From contig CP150567.1 in assembly GCA_049487715.1 (NCBI GenBank), forward strand, positions 434,001 through 498,000: a stretch of 64,000 nt of DNA, written 5' to 3'. This document shows, in pieces, positions 40,601-46,935 of this stretch; positions within the stretch are counted from its first letter, which is position 1; every line of letters starts with the position of its first letter. The position numbers and the translations under genes are program-made. The notes below the pieces were generated by a model that saw only the letters and a program-made list of their open reading frames with translations, did not search any database and had not been told where the DNA came from. Source of the stretch: Pycnococcus provasolii (Eukaryota; Chlorophyta; Pseudoscourfieldiophyceae; Pseudoscourfieldiales).

Positions 40601-41415
40601 ATCTTGCCGTCCGCGAAGAGCATACGGTTGCCCGGATGCACCGACTGCGCGAGTTTCGCGTACGAGCACCCAATCACCGTTCCGGTGTCGTCCTTGTATC
40701 CCTCGAACGTCGTGTACTCGTCGCCCGCGGCGAAGATGGTGATTTCCTGTCCCGCCTCGAGATAGATGTCCGCGCCGTCGCGGAGCATGGCGGTGCGGAT
40801 CTCGGGGCCCTTCGTGTCGAGCAGTGCCGCCGCTGAGCTTCCCGTTTCAGCGAGAACCTTGCGGTACCTGTCGAGAACCTCCTGGTGCGCTTCATGCGCA
40901 CCGTGCGAGAAGTTGAAGCGCGCAATGCCCATACCGGCGTCGAGGAGTCCCTTGAGCGTCTCCTCGTCCCAGCACTTAGGTCCCATAGTGCAGACGATCT
41001 TCGTCTTGCGGACCATGGGTTGATCCTGACGAATCATGGCGAGACTGACGTGCGTGCTTCGCTGAATGTCAATGACGCCTGGGACGAGCGGAGGGACGAC
41101 AGACTCAGGCTTGTATTCGGGCAGCCACTTCGGCGCGTCGCCGGCCGCAGCTGACGGCGTGGATGGCGCAGCAGCAGCCTTGGCCGCCGGCGCCGGGGCT
41201 GGCGCAGCAGCAGCCTTGGCCGCCGGTGCCGGGGCTGGCGCAGCAGCAGCCTTGGCCGCCGGTGCCGGGGCCGGCGCAGCAGCAGCCTTGGCCGCCGGTG
41301 CCGGGGCTGGTGCAGGGGCCTTGGCTGCTGGCGCCGGCGCTGGGGCCGGCGCCTTGGCCTTAGCGGGCGCAGTTGCGGGAGCGGCCGCGGTTTCCGTTGA
41401 TGCGCCACAGCCCAT
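34687..41415 (-). CDS. Four-unit (tetra) pyruvate kinase with MGCGAS acylation-type N-terminus
   Basis: 2,242 residues in one intronless frame from MGCGASTETA (Gly2/Cys3 acylation context); the frame extends 20 codons upstream. Residues 7-100 are a Pro/Ala/Lys linker. Four complete pyruvate kinase units follow at about 136-660, 683-1205, 1231-1735 and 1755-2242. Each has TKI-x-CT-[LM]-GPKCW, ARFNFSHG, LLDTKGPEIRTAM, the catalytic-lysine IICKIENEEG, MVARGDLGMEIP, CATQMLESM and DGADATMLSGETA, plus its own C-terminal allosteric-type domain. The enzyme makes ATP and pyruvate from ADP and phosphoenolpyruvate. The C-terminal domains differ between units while the catalytic parts are nearly identical. 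Pyruvate kinase is usually a homotetramer of about 500-residue chains, so this may be a single-chain tetramer. It is likely membrane-tethered; soluble is possible if acylation does not occur. Confidence 0.95.
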   Translation of the reverse strand: MGCGASTETAAAPATAPAKAKAPAPAPAPAAKAPAPAPAPAAKAAAAPAPAPAAKAAAAPAPAPAAKAAAAPAPAPAAKAAAAPSTPSAAAGDAPKWLPEYKPESVVPPLVPGVIDIQRSTHVSLAMIRQDQPMVRKTKIVCTMGPKCWDEETLKGLLDAGMGIARFNFSHGAHEAHQEVLDRYRKVLAETGSSAAALLDTKGPEIRTAMLRDGADIYLEAGQEITIFAAGDEYTTFEGYKDDTGTVIGCSYAKLAQSVHPGNRMLFADGKIVIEVVEIIDEKNVKGKVLNDSKLGQRKNGNLPGIKVDIPVLTEKDIDDVQNFCAKNQMDYIAVSFVQTGDDVQLVRKTLDTAPTPGTNTQIICKIENEEGMINFDDILKYTDGIMVARGDLGMEIPSEKVPLAQKLLITKSNIAGKFVICATQMLESMCDNPLPTRAEMTDIANAVFDGADATMLSGETANGAFPVKAVATMAAIAMNAELGVDYDTQYQFLRYQIAGPGSTSTSSAHEALLSSVARMTVDYSQDEDGDGVIDAKEGAIVVVLSESGVAANLVTKYRPACPVFVVSTSDEVLRHTNAHFGQYPVKVAALDSVDAAVEAATSLALAKGMAEQGKSMLVVHGISTVSADADATVQTRYVGGTKRETAAFAPKYSDPALLNYTASMRAIRCEMDTVIKPISGLNQTKIICTLGPKCWNEENLKGLLDGGMTIARFNFSHGAHEAHQEVLDRYRKVCAEYGAQIKEEKNLPTVPKWACLLDTKGPEIRTAMLRDHQRIEIEAGQELILYAAGDEYTTFEGYKDDTGTVIGCSYAKLAQSVHPGSKILFSDGTISLEVLEIVDDKNVKCKALNTKKLGERKNGNLPGIKVDIPVLTEKDIDDVQNFCAKNQMDYIAVSFVQTGDDVQLVRKTLDTAPTPGTNTQIICKIENEEGMINFDDILKYADGIMVARGDLGMEIPSEKVPLAQKLLITKSNIAGKFVICATQMLESMIENPLPTRAEMTDVANAVFDGADATMLSGETANGAFPAKAVATMAAIAMNAEHYVDNYRLFNFISNLAPKPISYIEAEVSGAVKSSIDMDAKALGVIANTLEVPQLIAKYRPKAPVIVITTSESVAAHCNGYRGLRALLLTDTVSDLDAALGMVTQYCKAMNIADFEPGDDDSDQVVMVYSNSSKGIVLDDTSLGEIAYHSAIVGDEAANLYKPTSYDGDKVLSFRSVKIGIEDVLKRDTIPKKTKILCTLGPKCWDEESLKGLLDAGMNIARFNFSHGAHEAHQEVLDRYRKVLAETGSTASTLLDTKGPEIRTAMLRDGADIYLEAGQEITIFAAGDEYTTFEGYKDDTGTVIGCSYAKLAQSVHPGNRMLFADGKIVIEVVEIIDEKNVKGKVLNDSKLGQRKNGNLPGIKVDIPVLTEKDIDDVQNFCAKNQMDYIAVSFVQTGDDVQLVRKTLDTAPTPGTNTQIICKIENEEGMINFDDILKYTDGIMVARGDLGMEIPPEKTPLAQKLLITKSNIAGKFVICATQMLESMIENPLPTRAEMTDVANAVYDGADATMLSGETANGAFPVKAVATMAAIAMNAEASTNSFQTYDLIRDFTPKPMGTLEASVSGAVKASLDIGAGCLVVFTESGAACGVLSKYRPYVPIVVVTTSQAVVAKSNSRYAQYAQKVDSFPALGADADALITTVLATASAQGLYSSDAPAVVVTGIKELSADSIGRVRTVNTGGKSVISPAMSGSKTVSFRSTHISLEDVVHPIPKPRKTKILCTLGPKCWDEESLKGLLDAGMGIARFNFSHGAHEAHQEVLDRYRKVLAETGSSAAALLDTKGPEIRTAMLRDGADIYLEAGQEITIFAAGDEYTTFEGYKDDTGTVIGCSYAKLAQSVHPGNRMLFADGKIVIEVVEIIDEKNVKGKVLNDSKLGQRKNGNLPGIKVDIPVLTEKDIDDVQNFCAKNQMDYIAVSFVQTGDDVQLVRKTLDTAPTPGTNTQIICKIENEEGMINFDDILEYTDGIMVARGDLGMEIPSEKVPLAQKLLITKSNIAGKFVICATQMLESMCDNPLPTRAEMTDIANAVFDGADATMLSGETANGAFPAKAVATMAAIAKNAEAANNYYTVNNFLRDFTGKPFSAMQSSNSCASSIALDSGATAIVVIAEDLVVVRALVKYRSNVPIVVVTSDAQLARHTNSLFGCYPCMVPSVAADVAQADLISAAKTVVQTKLDGKEGDTMILVHGDNVAGYEPKISAIA
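34690..41010 (-). repeat. Four-fold tandem gene-internal duplication of the pyruvate kinase unit
   Basis: Units begin near 41008, 39366, 37722 and 36150 and are about 1.5-1.65 kb. Long stretches are the same at DNA level, including third codon positions: 35460-35960, 37035-37530 and 40320-40820. The second unit shares 38486-38840 with the others but diverges at 38850-39200. This pattern points to repeated gene conversion. Confidence 0.9.
41164..41335 (-). repeat. 36-bp coding minisatellite in the pyruvate kinase linker
   Basis: Four or more copies of a 36-bp unit (GCAGCAGCCTTGGCCGCCGG...) encode KAAAAPAPAPAA-type repeats between the acylation motif and the first catalytic unit. Confidence 0.88.
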
Positions 41416-41695
41416 GACGTGTGCGTAAAGTGCTTTCTCGTCCGACTCGCCTCGGTTCCCACCTGGACCTGCCACCTGCGTTGTTCGCTGTAGTACTGTG
41501 TAGTTCAGGGAGGGTGGGACCTTGGGAGGGAGGGGTCCACTTGCGTTGGGTTAACTCTGGTTCAGGTTAACCTTAGCTGCAAATTTGCCCTGCACGCAAA
41601 GTGGTGTACTCACTGCACTGTAAGTACTACGATAGTGCCTGTTGGCTGTTGGGTGGCCACTCACTCTTCGTACTGCGGGACCATTTACCTGTCAG
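41416..41695. other. Short divergent intergenic region
   Basis: About 280 bp upstream of the pyruvate kinase gene and the GST frame. Contains GGTTAACTCTGGTTCAGGTTAACC (41549-41572), an imperfect repeat of GGTTAAC. No gene seen. Confidence 0.4.
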
Positions 41696-42620
41696 ATGCA
41701 TCGGTCTGCCTGTGCTGCTTTGCCAACACTTTATGACGTATTAACGTCGCGAAAAAATATCATCAACACCTTGCTCGATTTTTATCGTGTTGGGTTAGGG
41801 TTAGGGTTAGGGTTACGCGGGATTTCCGCTGCTTGCGTGGAATGGGAAACATACCTCGACGTGCCTGGCGTTGCAGAATCGACGCGCCTCGCGCTGCGCG
41901 TTGCGAATATCGCCTTTGAGGACGTGCGTGTATCATATGATGACGTTGGAGCAATGCGAGACGCGGGAAAGCTTCCGTTTGGACAGGTGCCCATCTTGGA
42001 GTTTGTCGATGAGAACGGCGTGACGACGTCTGGTCCATTTGGCCAAAGCGGTGCGACGTTGAGATACGCAGGGATGCTTGGAGGTCTGTATCCACTCGAG
42101 CCAGACGTCATGCTTGACGTGGAGCAAGTTCTGGGTGGTTTGAAGGACATCGCAGTGGCTCTAAACCCACTCTGGTACTCGAATGTCTTGCCGCGCTTGC
42201 CGACAAATGGTTCTCTTTTGCCAGAAACGTCCATCAATGCCCCACAGAGAGACGCGGTGCAAACGGCAGTGAACGCCGTGATTCTTCCTACCCGTTTGGC
42301 TCAATTAGAACGTGTCGCGCAGGCTGCCAAGGAGTCGGCGACTGCTCGCGGCGAAACAGGCCCATACTTGGTGGGAAGCCGTCTGAGCGTCGCTGACTTG
42401 GAGCTCTTTGTGGTTTTGAACGGTAGGTCTCCCTCTAATTTGCGCAGGTGGAGAAACAATGGTTACTAACATAATTAGTATCACTAAACTCAAAGGTTTA
42501 ATTGATGGGAGCTACTGCGCGGAGGTTGACTCAGTGAAGTTGACTCGTGTGCTTGAGGAGTGCACGCGTCTCTCAGAAGTTTTGCACGCCACGAAAGAGC
42601 GCTTACAACAAGTTTTATAG
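41696..42620 (+). CDS. Glutathione S-transferase (5' end uncertain, one short intron)
   Basis: The conserved body begins at YLDVPGVAESTRLALRVANI and continues with LPFGQVPILEF, FGQSGATLRYAG and GSRLSVADLELFVVLN, a thioredoxin-like N-domain and helical C-domain. The frame breaks after LN. A 73-nt intron (42423-42495), donor GTAGGT, branch-like TACTAAC, acceptor CAAAG, restores GLIDGSYCAEVDSVKL to a stop at 42620, giving 283 residues if translation starts at 41696. That start is doubtful: the leader runs through the telomere-type repeat, so a first exon elsewhere is likely. The enzyme conjugates glutathione to electrophiles; the class appears closest to sigma/alpha-like GSTs. Confidence 0.72.
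41792..41815 (+). repeat. Interstitial telomere-type repeat (TTAGGG, G-strand on plus)
   Basis: Four tandem GGGTTA units on the plus strand. They lie within the open frame of the GST gene (reading GLGLGLGL), just upstream of its first conserved strand. The matching C-rich tract in opposite orientation is at 43538-43570. Confidence 0.9.
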
Positions 42621-42679
42621 TATGAAATTCATTTTAGCATTTTCTTTACAACTATTAGCTGAGTGAGCGAGCACAATAG

Positions 42680-43447
42680 TTACACAAGCCTCGGCCGCTT
42701 ATTCGTCGCGGTCTGTGAGGTGTGCGGGAGCAGGTCATGATCGGCCAGTATGGGTAGAAGCTGTTGGGCGTTCCGCTCCTCTTCGTCGTCGTCATCGTAT
42801 CGTATGAGCCACCACTTCATGCCAGCGTCATAGGCAACGATGGTGCCGTGGTAAACAGTGCCGTCGAATGTGCTAGCGACACGTTTTCCGACGTAGGCAA
42901 GCGCATTGTCACGAAGATGCTGGAGACGTTGACCGCTCGCCTCGCGTGCAATCAACTTCGAAAAACTTGGTTCAACTTGGTGTGGGTCGCTGCACACCGG
43001 CGCGACCCACACCTTGTCGTCGGATGGCGGCGGCAGTGGCGGCGGCGCCGTGGCACGTCCCGCAGCGTTTTGTGCAGTAATCTTCTTTCTGCACATACGA
43101 CACTGCTTGCGGAACGTGCGCGGTGTCGTATGTGCAGAAAGAGGATACGGTTCACACGTCTTAATTTTGCAGAGCGGGCACCGCGGTGGCGTCGTGGCTG
43201 TACTTCCAGGTGGTGGTGGTGGAGGTGGTGGTGTGGCTGCACTTGGTTGTGGCGGTGGTTTGGCTGCACTTGGTTGTGGTGGTGGCTTGGCTGCACTTGG
43301 TGGTGGCGTGGCCGCACTTGGTTGTGGCGGTGGCCGTGGCGGAGTCGTGGGTGCCGGTTGGTTGGGTGTGGCGGTGTCGTCGTTGGTGGGCGAAGTCCAA
43401 GGCCACCATGACGTGGCCGGAAGTAGCCAGCGAGCGATGGACGACAT
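42680..43447 (-). CDS. Pro-rich protein with C-terminal Tudor-like domain
   Basis: 255 residues. The N-terminus has a Pro/Ala repeat (KPPPQPSAA units) followed by two Cys pairs, CPLCKIKTC and CRMCRKK, that could bind zinc. The C-terminal region VGKRVASTFDGTVYHGTIVA, then WWLIRYDDDDEEE, matches the Tudor-like fold seen in plant chromatin proteins (G-K-R-V-x-x-x-F-D-G-x-x-[YF]-x-G-x-V and W-x-[VI]-x-Y-D-D-G-D-x-E). The end, TNKRPRLV, is a possible nuclear signal. This would suit a histone-tail or chromatin reader, but the function is inferred only from fold likeness. Confidence 0.65.
   Translation of the reverse strand: MSSIARWLLPATSWWPWTSPTNDDTATPNQPAPTTPPRPPPQPSAATPPPSAAKPPPQPSAAKPPPQPSAATPPPPPPPPGSTATTPPRCPLCKIKTCEPYPLSAHTTPRTFRKQCRMCRKKITAQNAAGRATAPPPLPPPSDDKVWVAPVCSDPHQVEPSFSKLIAREASGQRLQHLRDNALAYVGKRVASTFDGTVYHGTIVAYDAGMKWWLIRYDDDDEEERNAQQLLPILADHDLLPHTSQTATNKRPRLV
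43084..43142. repeat. Perfect 20-bp inverted repeat inside the coding region
   Basis: Arms 43084-43103 and 43123-43142 are exact reverse complements, with a 19-nt loop, predicting a strong hairpin. The arms encode parts of the two Cys-containing segments of the Tudor-like protein. Confidence 0.85.
43195..43375 (-). repeat. Coding minisatellite (PPPQPSAA)
   Basis: About 27-30-bp imperfect units containing GGCTGCACTTGGTTGTGG on the plus strand, encoding Pro/Gln/Ser/Ala repeats on the minus strand. Confidence 0.75.
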
Positions 43448-43537
43448 GAATGAAGTTGTGAAATGAAAGAATTACTGTGGGGCGCTCGTCCAGCTGTAAG
43501 CTTAACAGGTATGTACTGTACTGTCCGACGGAAGACG

Positions 43538-43570
43538 CCCTAACCCTAACCCTAACCCTAACCCTAACCC
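43538..43570 (-). repeat. Interstitial telomere-type repeat (CCCTAA on plus)
   Basis: About 5.5 perfect CCCTAA units on the plus strand, between the 5' end of the Tudor-like gene and the 3' end of ClpR4. Orientation is opposite to the 41792-41815 tract. Confidence 0.93.
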
Positions 43571-43663
43571 ACCCAGGTCGAGGACGACAACAAAAGAATA
43601 ATGGTTGTGGCAGTGAATTGGTTGGTCGCTCTTACACGAGTGAAAGACAAGTCGCTCGAAACC

Positions 43664-44467
43664 TTAAGGCTGAACCAAGACGTCCTTCGTCCTTCCTTTC
43701 TCCAGCACGTTGTCAATCAACCCGTACTCCACCGCCTTCTGTGGGCTCATGTACAAAGGACGGCTCGTATCCGCGACAATCTCCTCCGCCGTCTTCTCGC
43801 AGTGCTGCGCGAGGATGGCAAGCGTGTCAATCTTCACGCGTCGTGTTTCCATGCGGTAGATGTCGAGGTCAGACGCCTGTCCGCGGAACTGGTTGATTGG
43901 CTGTTTGATCATGATAGTTCCGCTGGGAAGGGACGCGCGGTTGCCCCTCTCTCCCGCCGCAAGCAGCATCGCCGCCTCACCCCAGGCGGTTCCCACGCAC
44001 AGCGTGTGGATGGGGCACGATATGTACGACATCATGTCGTAGATGGCCATCGCCTCGGTGTCGTAGCCGAGCTTTCTTCCGTCCTTGGTGGTTCCGGTGG
44101 AGTTGATGTACATGAAAACGGGCTTGTTTCGGTCCTCGTACTGCAGGTAAAGCATCTCAGCGAGCAGGAGCTCAGTCACGCTAGGAACAAGCGACATGCC
44201 GAGGTAGATGATGCGCTCCTTGAATAGATACGACGGCAGGTCAGGCGGCAGCTGGTCGTTGGCTGCTCCCTGGAGCATGGGGATGACGCGCGTCACGACG
44301 GAGTCGCCACGACGTGAGTGAGGGTGAGAAGTGTGCTTCAGATGTCTGCTTCGTGACTGAGGACGCAGGGGTGCACGAGGGGAACATGAGGCTGCGTGTG
44401 CTGCTGACAAGGTTTTCGACGCGCGCACAACTCGTGGTCCTCGCGACATCGGGAGCGAGGCGGGCAT
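43664..44467 (-). CDS. CLPR4: Plastid ClpR4-like inactive Clp protease subunit
   Basis: 267 residues from MPASLPMSRGPRVVRASKTL, a plastid transit peptide; the frame extends to 44650. The body has LPSYLFKERIIYLGMSLVPS, YINSTGTTKDGRKLGYDTEA, LCVGTAWGEAAMLLAAG and MIKQPINQFRGQASD, close to plant ClpR4. The usual catalytic Ser position of ClpP (G-x-A-A/S-S-M) reads TAWGEAAM and the catalytic His (MIHQP) is Lys. It is therefore a structural, non-proteolytic member of the plastid Clp core ring that degrades stromal proteins with ClpP partners and Hsp100 chaperones. The catalytic loss is normal for ClpR. Confidence 0.9.
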   Translation of the reverse strand: MPASLPMSRGPRVVRASKTLSAAHAASCSPRAPLRPQSRSRHLKHTSHPHSRRGDSVVTRVIPMLQGAANDQLPPDLPSYLFKERIIYLGMSLVPSVTELLLAEMLYLQYEDRNKPVFMYINSTGTTKDGRKLGYDTEAMAIYDMMSYISCPIHTLCVGTAWGEAAMLLAAGERGNRASLPSGTIMIKQPINQFRGQASDLDIYRMETRRVKIDTLAILAQHCEKTAEEIVADTSRPLYMSPQKAVEYGLIDNVLEKGRTKDVLVQP

Positions 44468-44802
44468 TTTTGTTTGCGTCTTTGAGAAGATGATATGCGT
44501 GGTTTGGGCGGCCGGGGAGAGGCTTTGGGCTTTTTGGCTGTTGGCTTTGGGCAGGGGGGGCAGGGGGGGGACCTCGGTGTTGAGCGAGAGATTACATCCA
44601 GTGTGAAAATTAACCTTGGCGAAAACAACGGAGCCAAACACCCTAGGCAAACTGATAAGACAGCGTCGCCCGTTGCCTAAGCGAGAGAGGCTTTTCCGCC
44701 GGCCCCATGGATCTGGGATTCCCCCAGTTTATCACCGGGACTCTTTTTTCAACGCTCCCCCCTCCCCCCCACGACCTATTGTGGACCAAACATAAACACA
44801 GC

Positions 44803-45853
44803 ATGGCGGCCAACAACGAAGGAGCGGGTGGCCAGGCGTTCTACGGCTGGAACTTCGACGTGTGCGAACTCTTCCGTGAAGATAACGACGACAGCTTTAC
44901 TTCCTCGCTCGTGCACCAAGTCCTTGGATGCGAAGTGGAGGGAAGATTAAGTGAAGGGGCAAGCCACCAGGGGGGGCAACAACAACAGCCGCAGCACCAA
45001 CAGCAGCCGCAGCACCAACAACACCAACATCTCGAAATTAACACAGCTGCTGCACTGCATGTGCCTGCGCCTTCGCAAGCACCACCTCCGCCGCAACAAC
45101 AACCAGCAGTCGTTGGACAACCTGCTGTGGGCGTGCCCGTGCAACAGATAACAACACAGATGCCGCTTCCGATGAACCAGTTGTCGTCCGTGCACCCGCA
45201 CGCCGCACAGGTGCATCTGCAACAGGCGCAGCACCACGTTCCAGTCGCGTACCACATGGCGCTGCCGGAGCCGTCGAAGCCTGCTGCTGTGGCGACACCT
45301 GCGCTTGCCGTGACAAAGACAGAGCGTAAAAGGAAAAACAAGGCGAACCGAGAGAAGGTTAGTTGCTAAAACCTTTGGTGGATATGAACGAAACTTCGAC
45401 GAAGAGAACAAATACTAACACCTTTTTTCAAAATATTTCCCACCGACCCTCTTTGACTTACAGGTGCGCCGTGCGAAGATGAACGACAGGTTCGACGCAC
45501 TTGCTGCGTTGGTGTGTCCGAAGGGTAAGCCCAAGGCTGAAGACGCGAAGCCCAAGGCTGAAGACGACGGAGATGACGACGACGACAACGAGGAGCAAGA
45601 AGCGGACAAGGGCACGGTATTGAGCACAGCGGTGACGACGATTGAAAAGCTGCGCGAGGAGAACACACAGCTTCGTGCTGACAACGAGCACCTGCGCAAA
45701 ATCTGCCAGACGCAGACGACGAAGGGCACAGCCGAGCTGGCGAACAACTGCCCCTCCGAACTTGCGGTGGACGGTTTCCTGAGCACTCTCGGCGTTGTGA
45801 ATGACGACACCACCCAGATGGGCGTCGCGCCGTCTTTGGCGCCCGTAGCTTAG
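44803..45853 (+). CDS. bHLH transcription factor with long acidic loop
   Basis: Exons 44803-45357 and 45464-45853 give 314 residues; the intron (106 nt, GTTAGT...ACAG) lies inside the basic region and keeps phase, joining KANREKV to RRAKMNDRFDALAALV. An ATG at 44707 is an alternative start. The N-terminus is rich in Gln, His and Pro, as in activation domains. The bHLH has basic region NREKVRRAKMNDRF, helix 1 FDALAALV, an unusually long loop containing KPKAEDAKPKAEDDGDDDDD, and helix 2 KGTVLSTAVTTIEKLREEN continuing into a leucine-zipper-like helix. Layout and basic residues recall plant ILR3/bHLH IVc iron-response factors, but subgroup assignment is uncertain. It is divergent from ClpR4. Confidence 0.82.
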
Positions 45854-46067
45854 CTGCGCGCGACGGTCGACTCGTACCGTTTTTTAAAGAACATGGATCG
45901 CCATTGCCATTCTTGTTTCTCAAAAGTGGTTCTAGGGGGTATCCCCAACATTGGTCTTTGTGCCCCCGCTGTTGTCTAGCTACGGATAGCTTGGGTGCCC
46001 CCTCCCCTCCCCTCCTCCTCCCCCCCTGCCCCCCCCTTCTCACTTCCCCACGTCCATACAACCAACC

Positions 46068-46550
46068 ATGGCGCTCGCTGTCAAACTCGCACGCACGCTC
46101 AACCTATGCCGTCCAGCGGCGGCGCTCGGACCAGCCGCAAACAACTTCGTGCGCAGCTACGACGCAAAGGTGGTGGAGCACTACGAAAAACCGCGCAACG
46201 TAGGCTCCTTCAAAAAGTCAGACCCCAACGTAGGCACGGGACTCGTCGGTGCGCCCGCGTGTGGTGACGTCATGAAGCTGCAAATCAAAGTGGACGACGA
46301 CGGAAACATCGTCGACTCGTGCTTCAAGACGTTCGGGTGCGGTTCCGCAATCGCTTCCAGCAGTGTCGCCACAGAGTGGGTCAAGGGAAGGACCGTCGAC
46401 AACGCGACGGAAATCAAAAACAGCCACATCGCCAAGGAGCTCAAACTTCCGCCCGTCAAGCTGCACTGCTCGATGCTCGCGGAGGATGCCATCAAGGCTG
46501 CCGTAGAAGACATCAAGCGTAAGCGTGCGGAACAGGCTGCGGGCAAGTAG
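46068..46550 (+). CDS. ISCU: Mitochondrial iron-sulfur cluster scaffold ISCU
   Basis: 160 residues, intronless. An N-terminal mitochondrial presequence (MALAVKLARTLNLCRPAAAL) is followed by the full IscU fold: VVEHYEKPRNVGSF, GAPACGDVMKLQI, FKTFGCGSAIASSS, the chaperone-binding LPPVK and LHCSMLAEDAI. The three cluster-ligand cysteines (ACGD, FGCGS, HCSM) are all present. ISCU is the scaffold on which NFS1 builds 2Fe-2S clusters in the matrix before handing them over through the HSP70 chaperone system. Confidence 0.97.
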   Translation: MALAVKLARTLNLCRPAAALGPAANNFVRSYDAKVVEHYEKPRNVGSFKKSDPNVGTGLVGAPACGDVMKLQIKVDDDGNIVDSCFKTFGCGSAIASSSVATEWVKGRTVDNATEIKNSHIAKELKLPPVKLHCSMLAEDAIKAAVEDIKRKRAEQAAGK

Positions 46551-46935
46551 AAACAACAAACGGGCTGACTAAGGTTAGCGCGCAAAAACGACGAAATAAA
46601 TCAAATAAAAAGGGATCTTTGATGTCTCCCTTTGGTTTCGTTTTTTTGTTCTAAGATCGCTCTCATTCAGTAATGGAATGTACTTTTACTTCGTCCAACA
46701 GTCGGTCGTCCATTCACACCACACACGTTCGCCAACCAGAACCCCTTTTTTCTTTTTGTTGGTGCCTACATACCTTTGAATTAACCCACAAAAACCTCGT
46801 CGTTTGTTTTGGTTACTAGTCTTCACAACCCTCTAGCAAGCAAACAAACAAACTAAATCACCTCCTCCGTGTATTCTCGCACGCAACAAACACACACAAA
46901 AGAAAATGACAAAAGTCGCTTTTTTTTCTTCCCAC
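46551..46935. other. Convergent intergenic region, no gene
   Basis: AT-rich spacer between the 3' ends of ISCU and DXS, with AAATAAAAAGG-type sequence that may hold polyadenylation signals. Nothing else recognised. Confidence 0.5.

Noticed and set aside
42423-42447. 25-nt intron in the GST gene
   Set aside because: It keeps frame and has GT...AG, but it adds residues not expected in a GST, and the 73-nt option has a TACTAAC branch motif. Kept only as an alternative.
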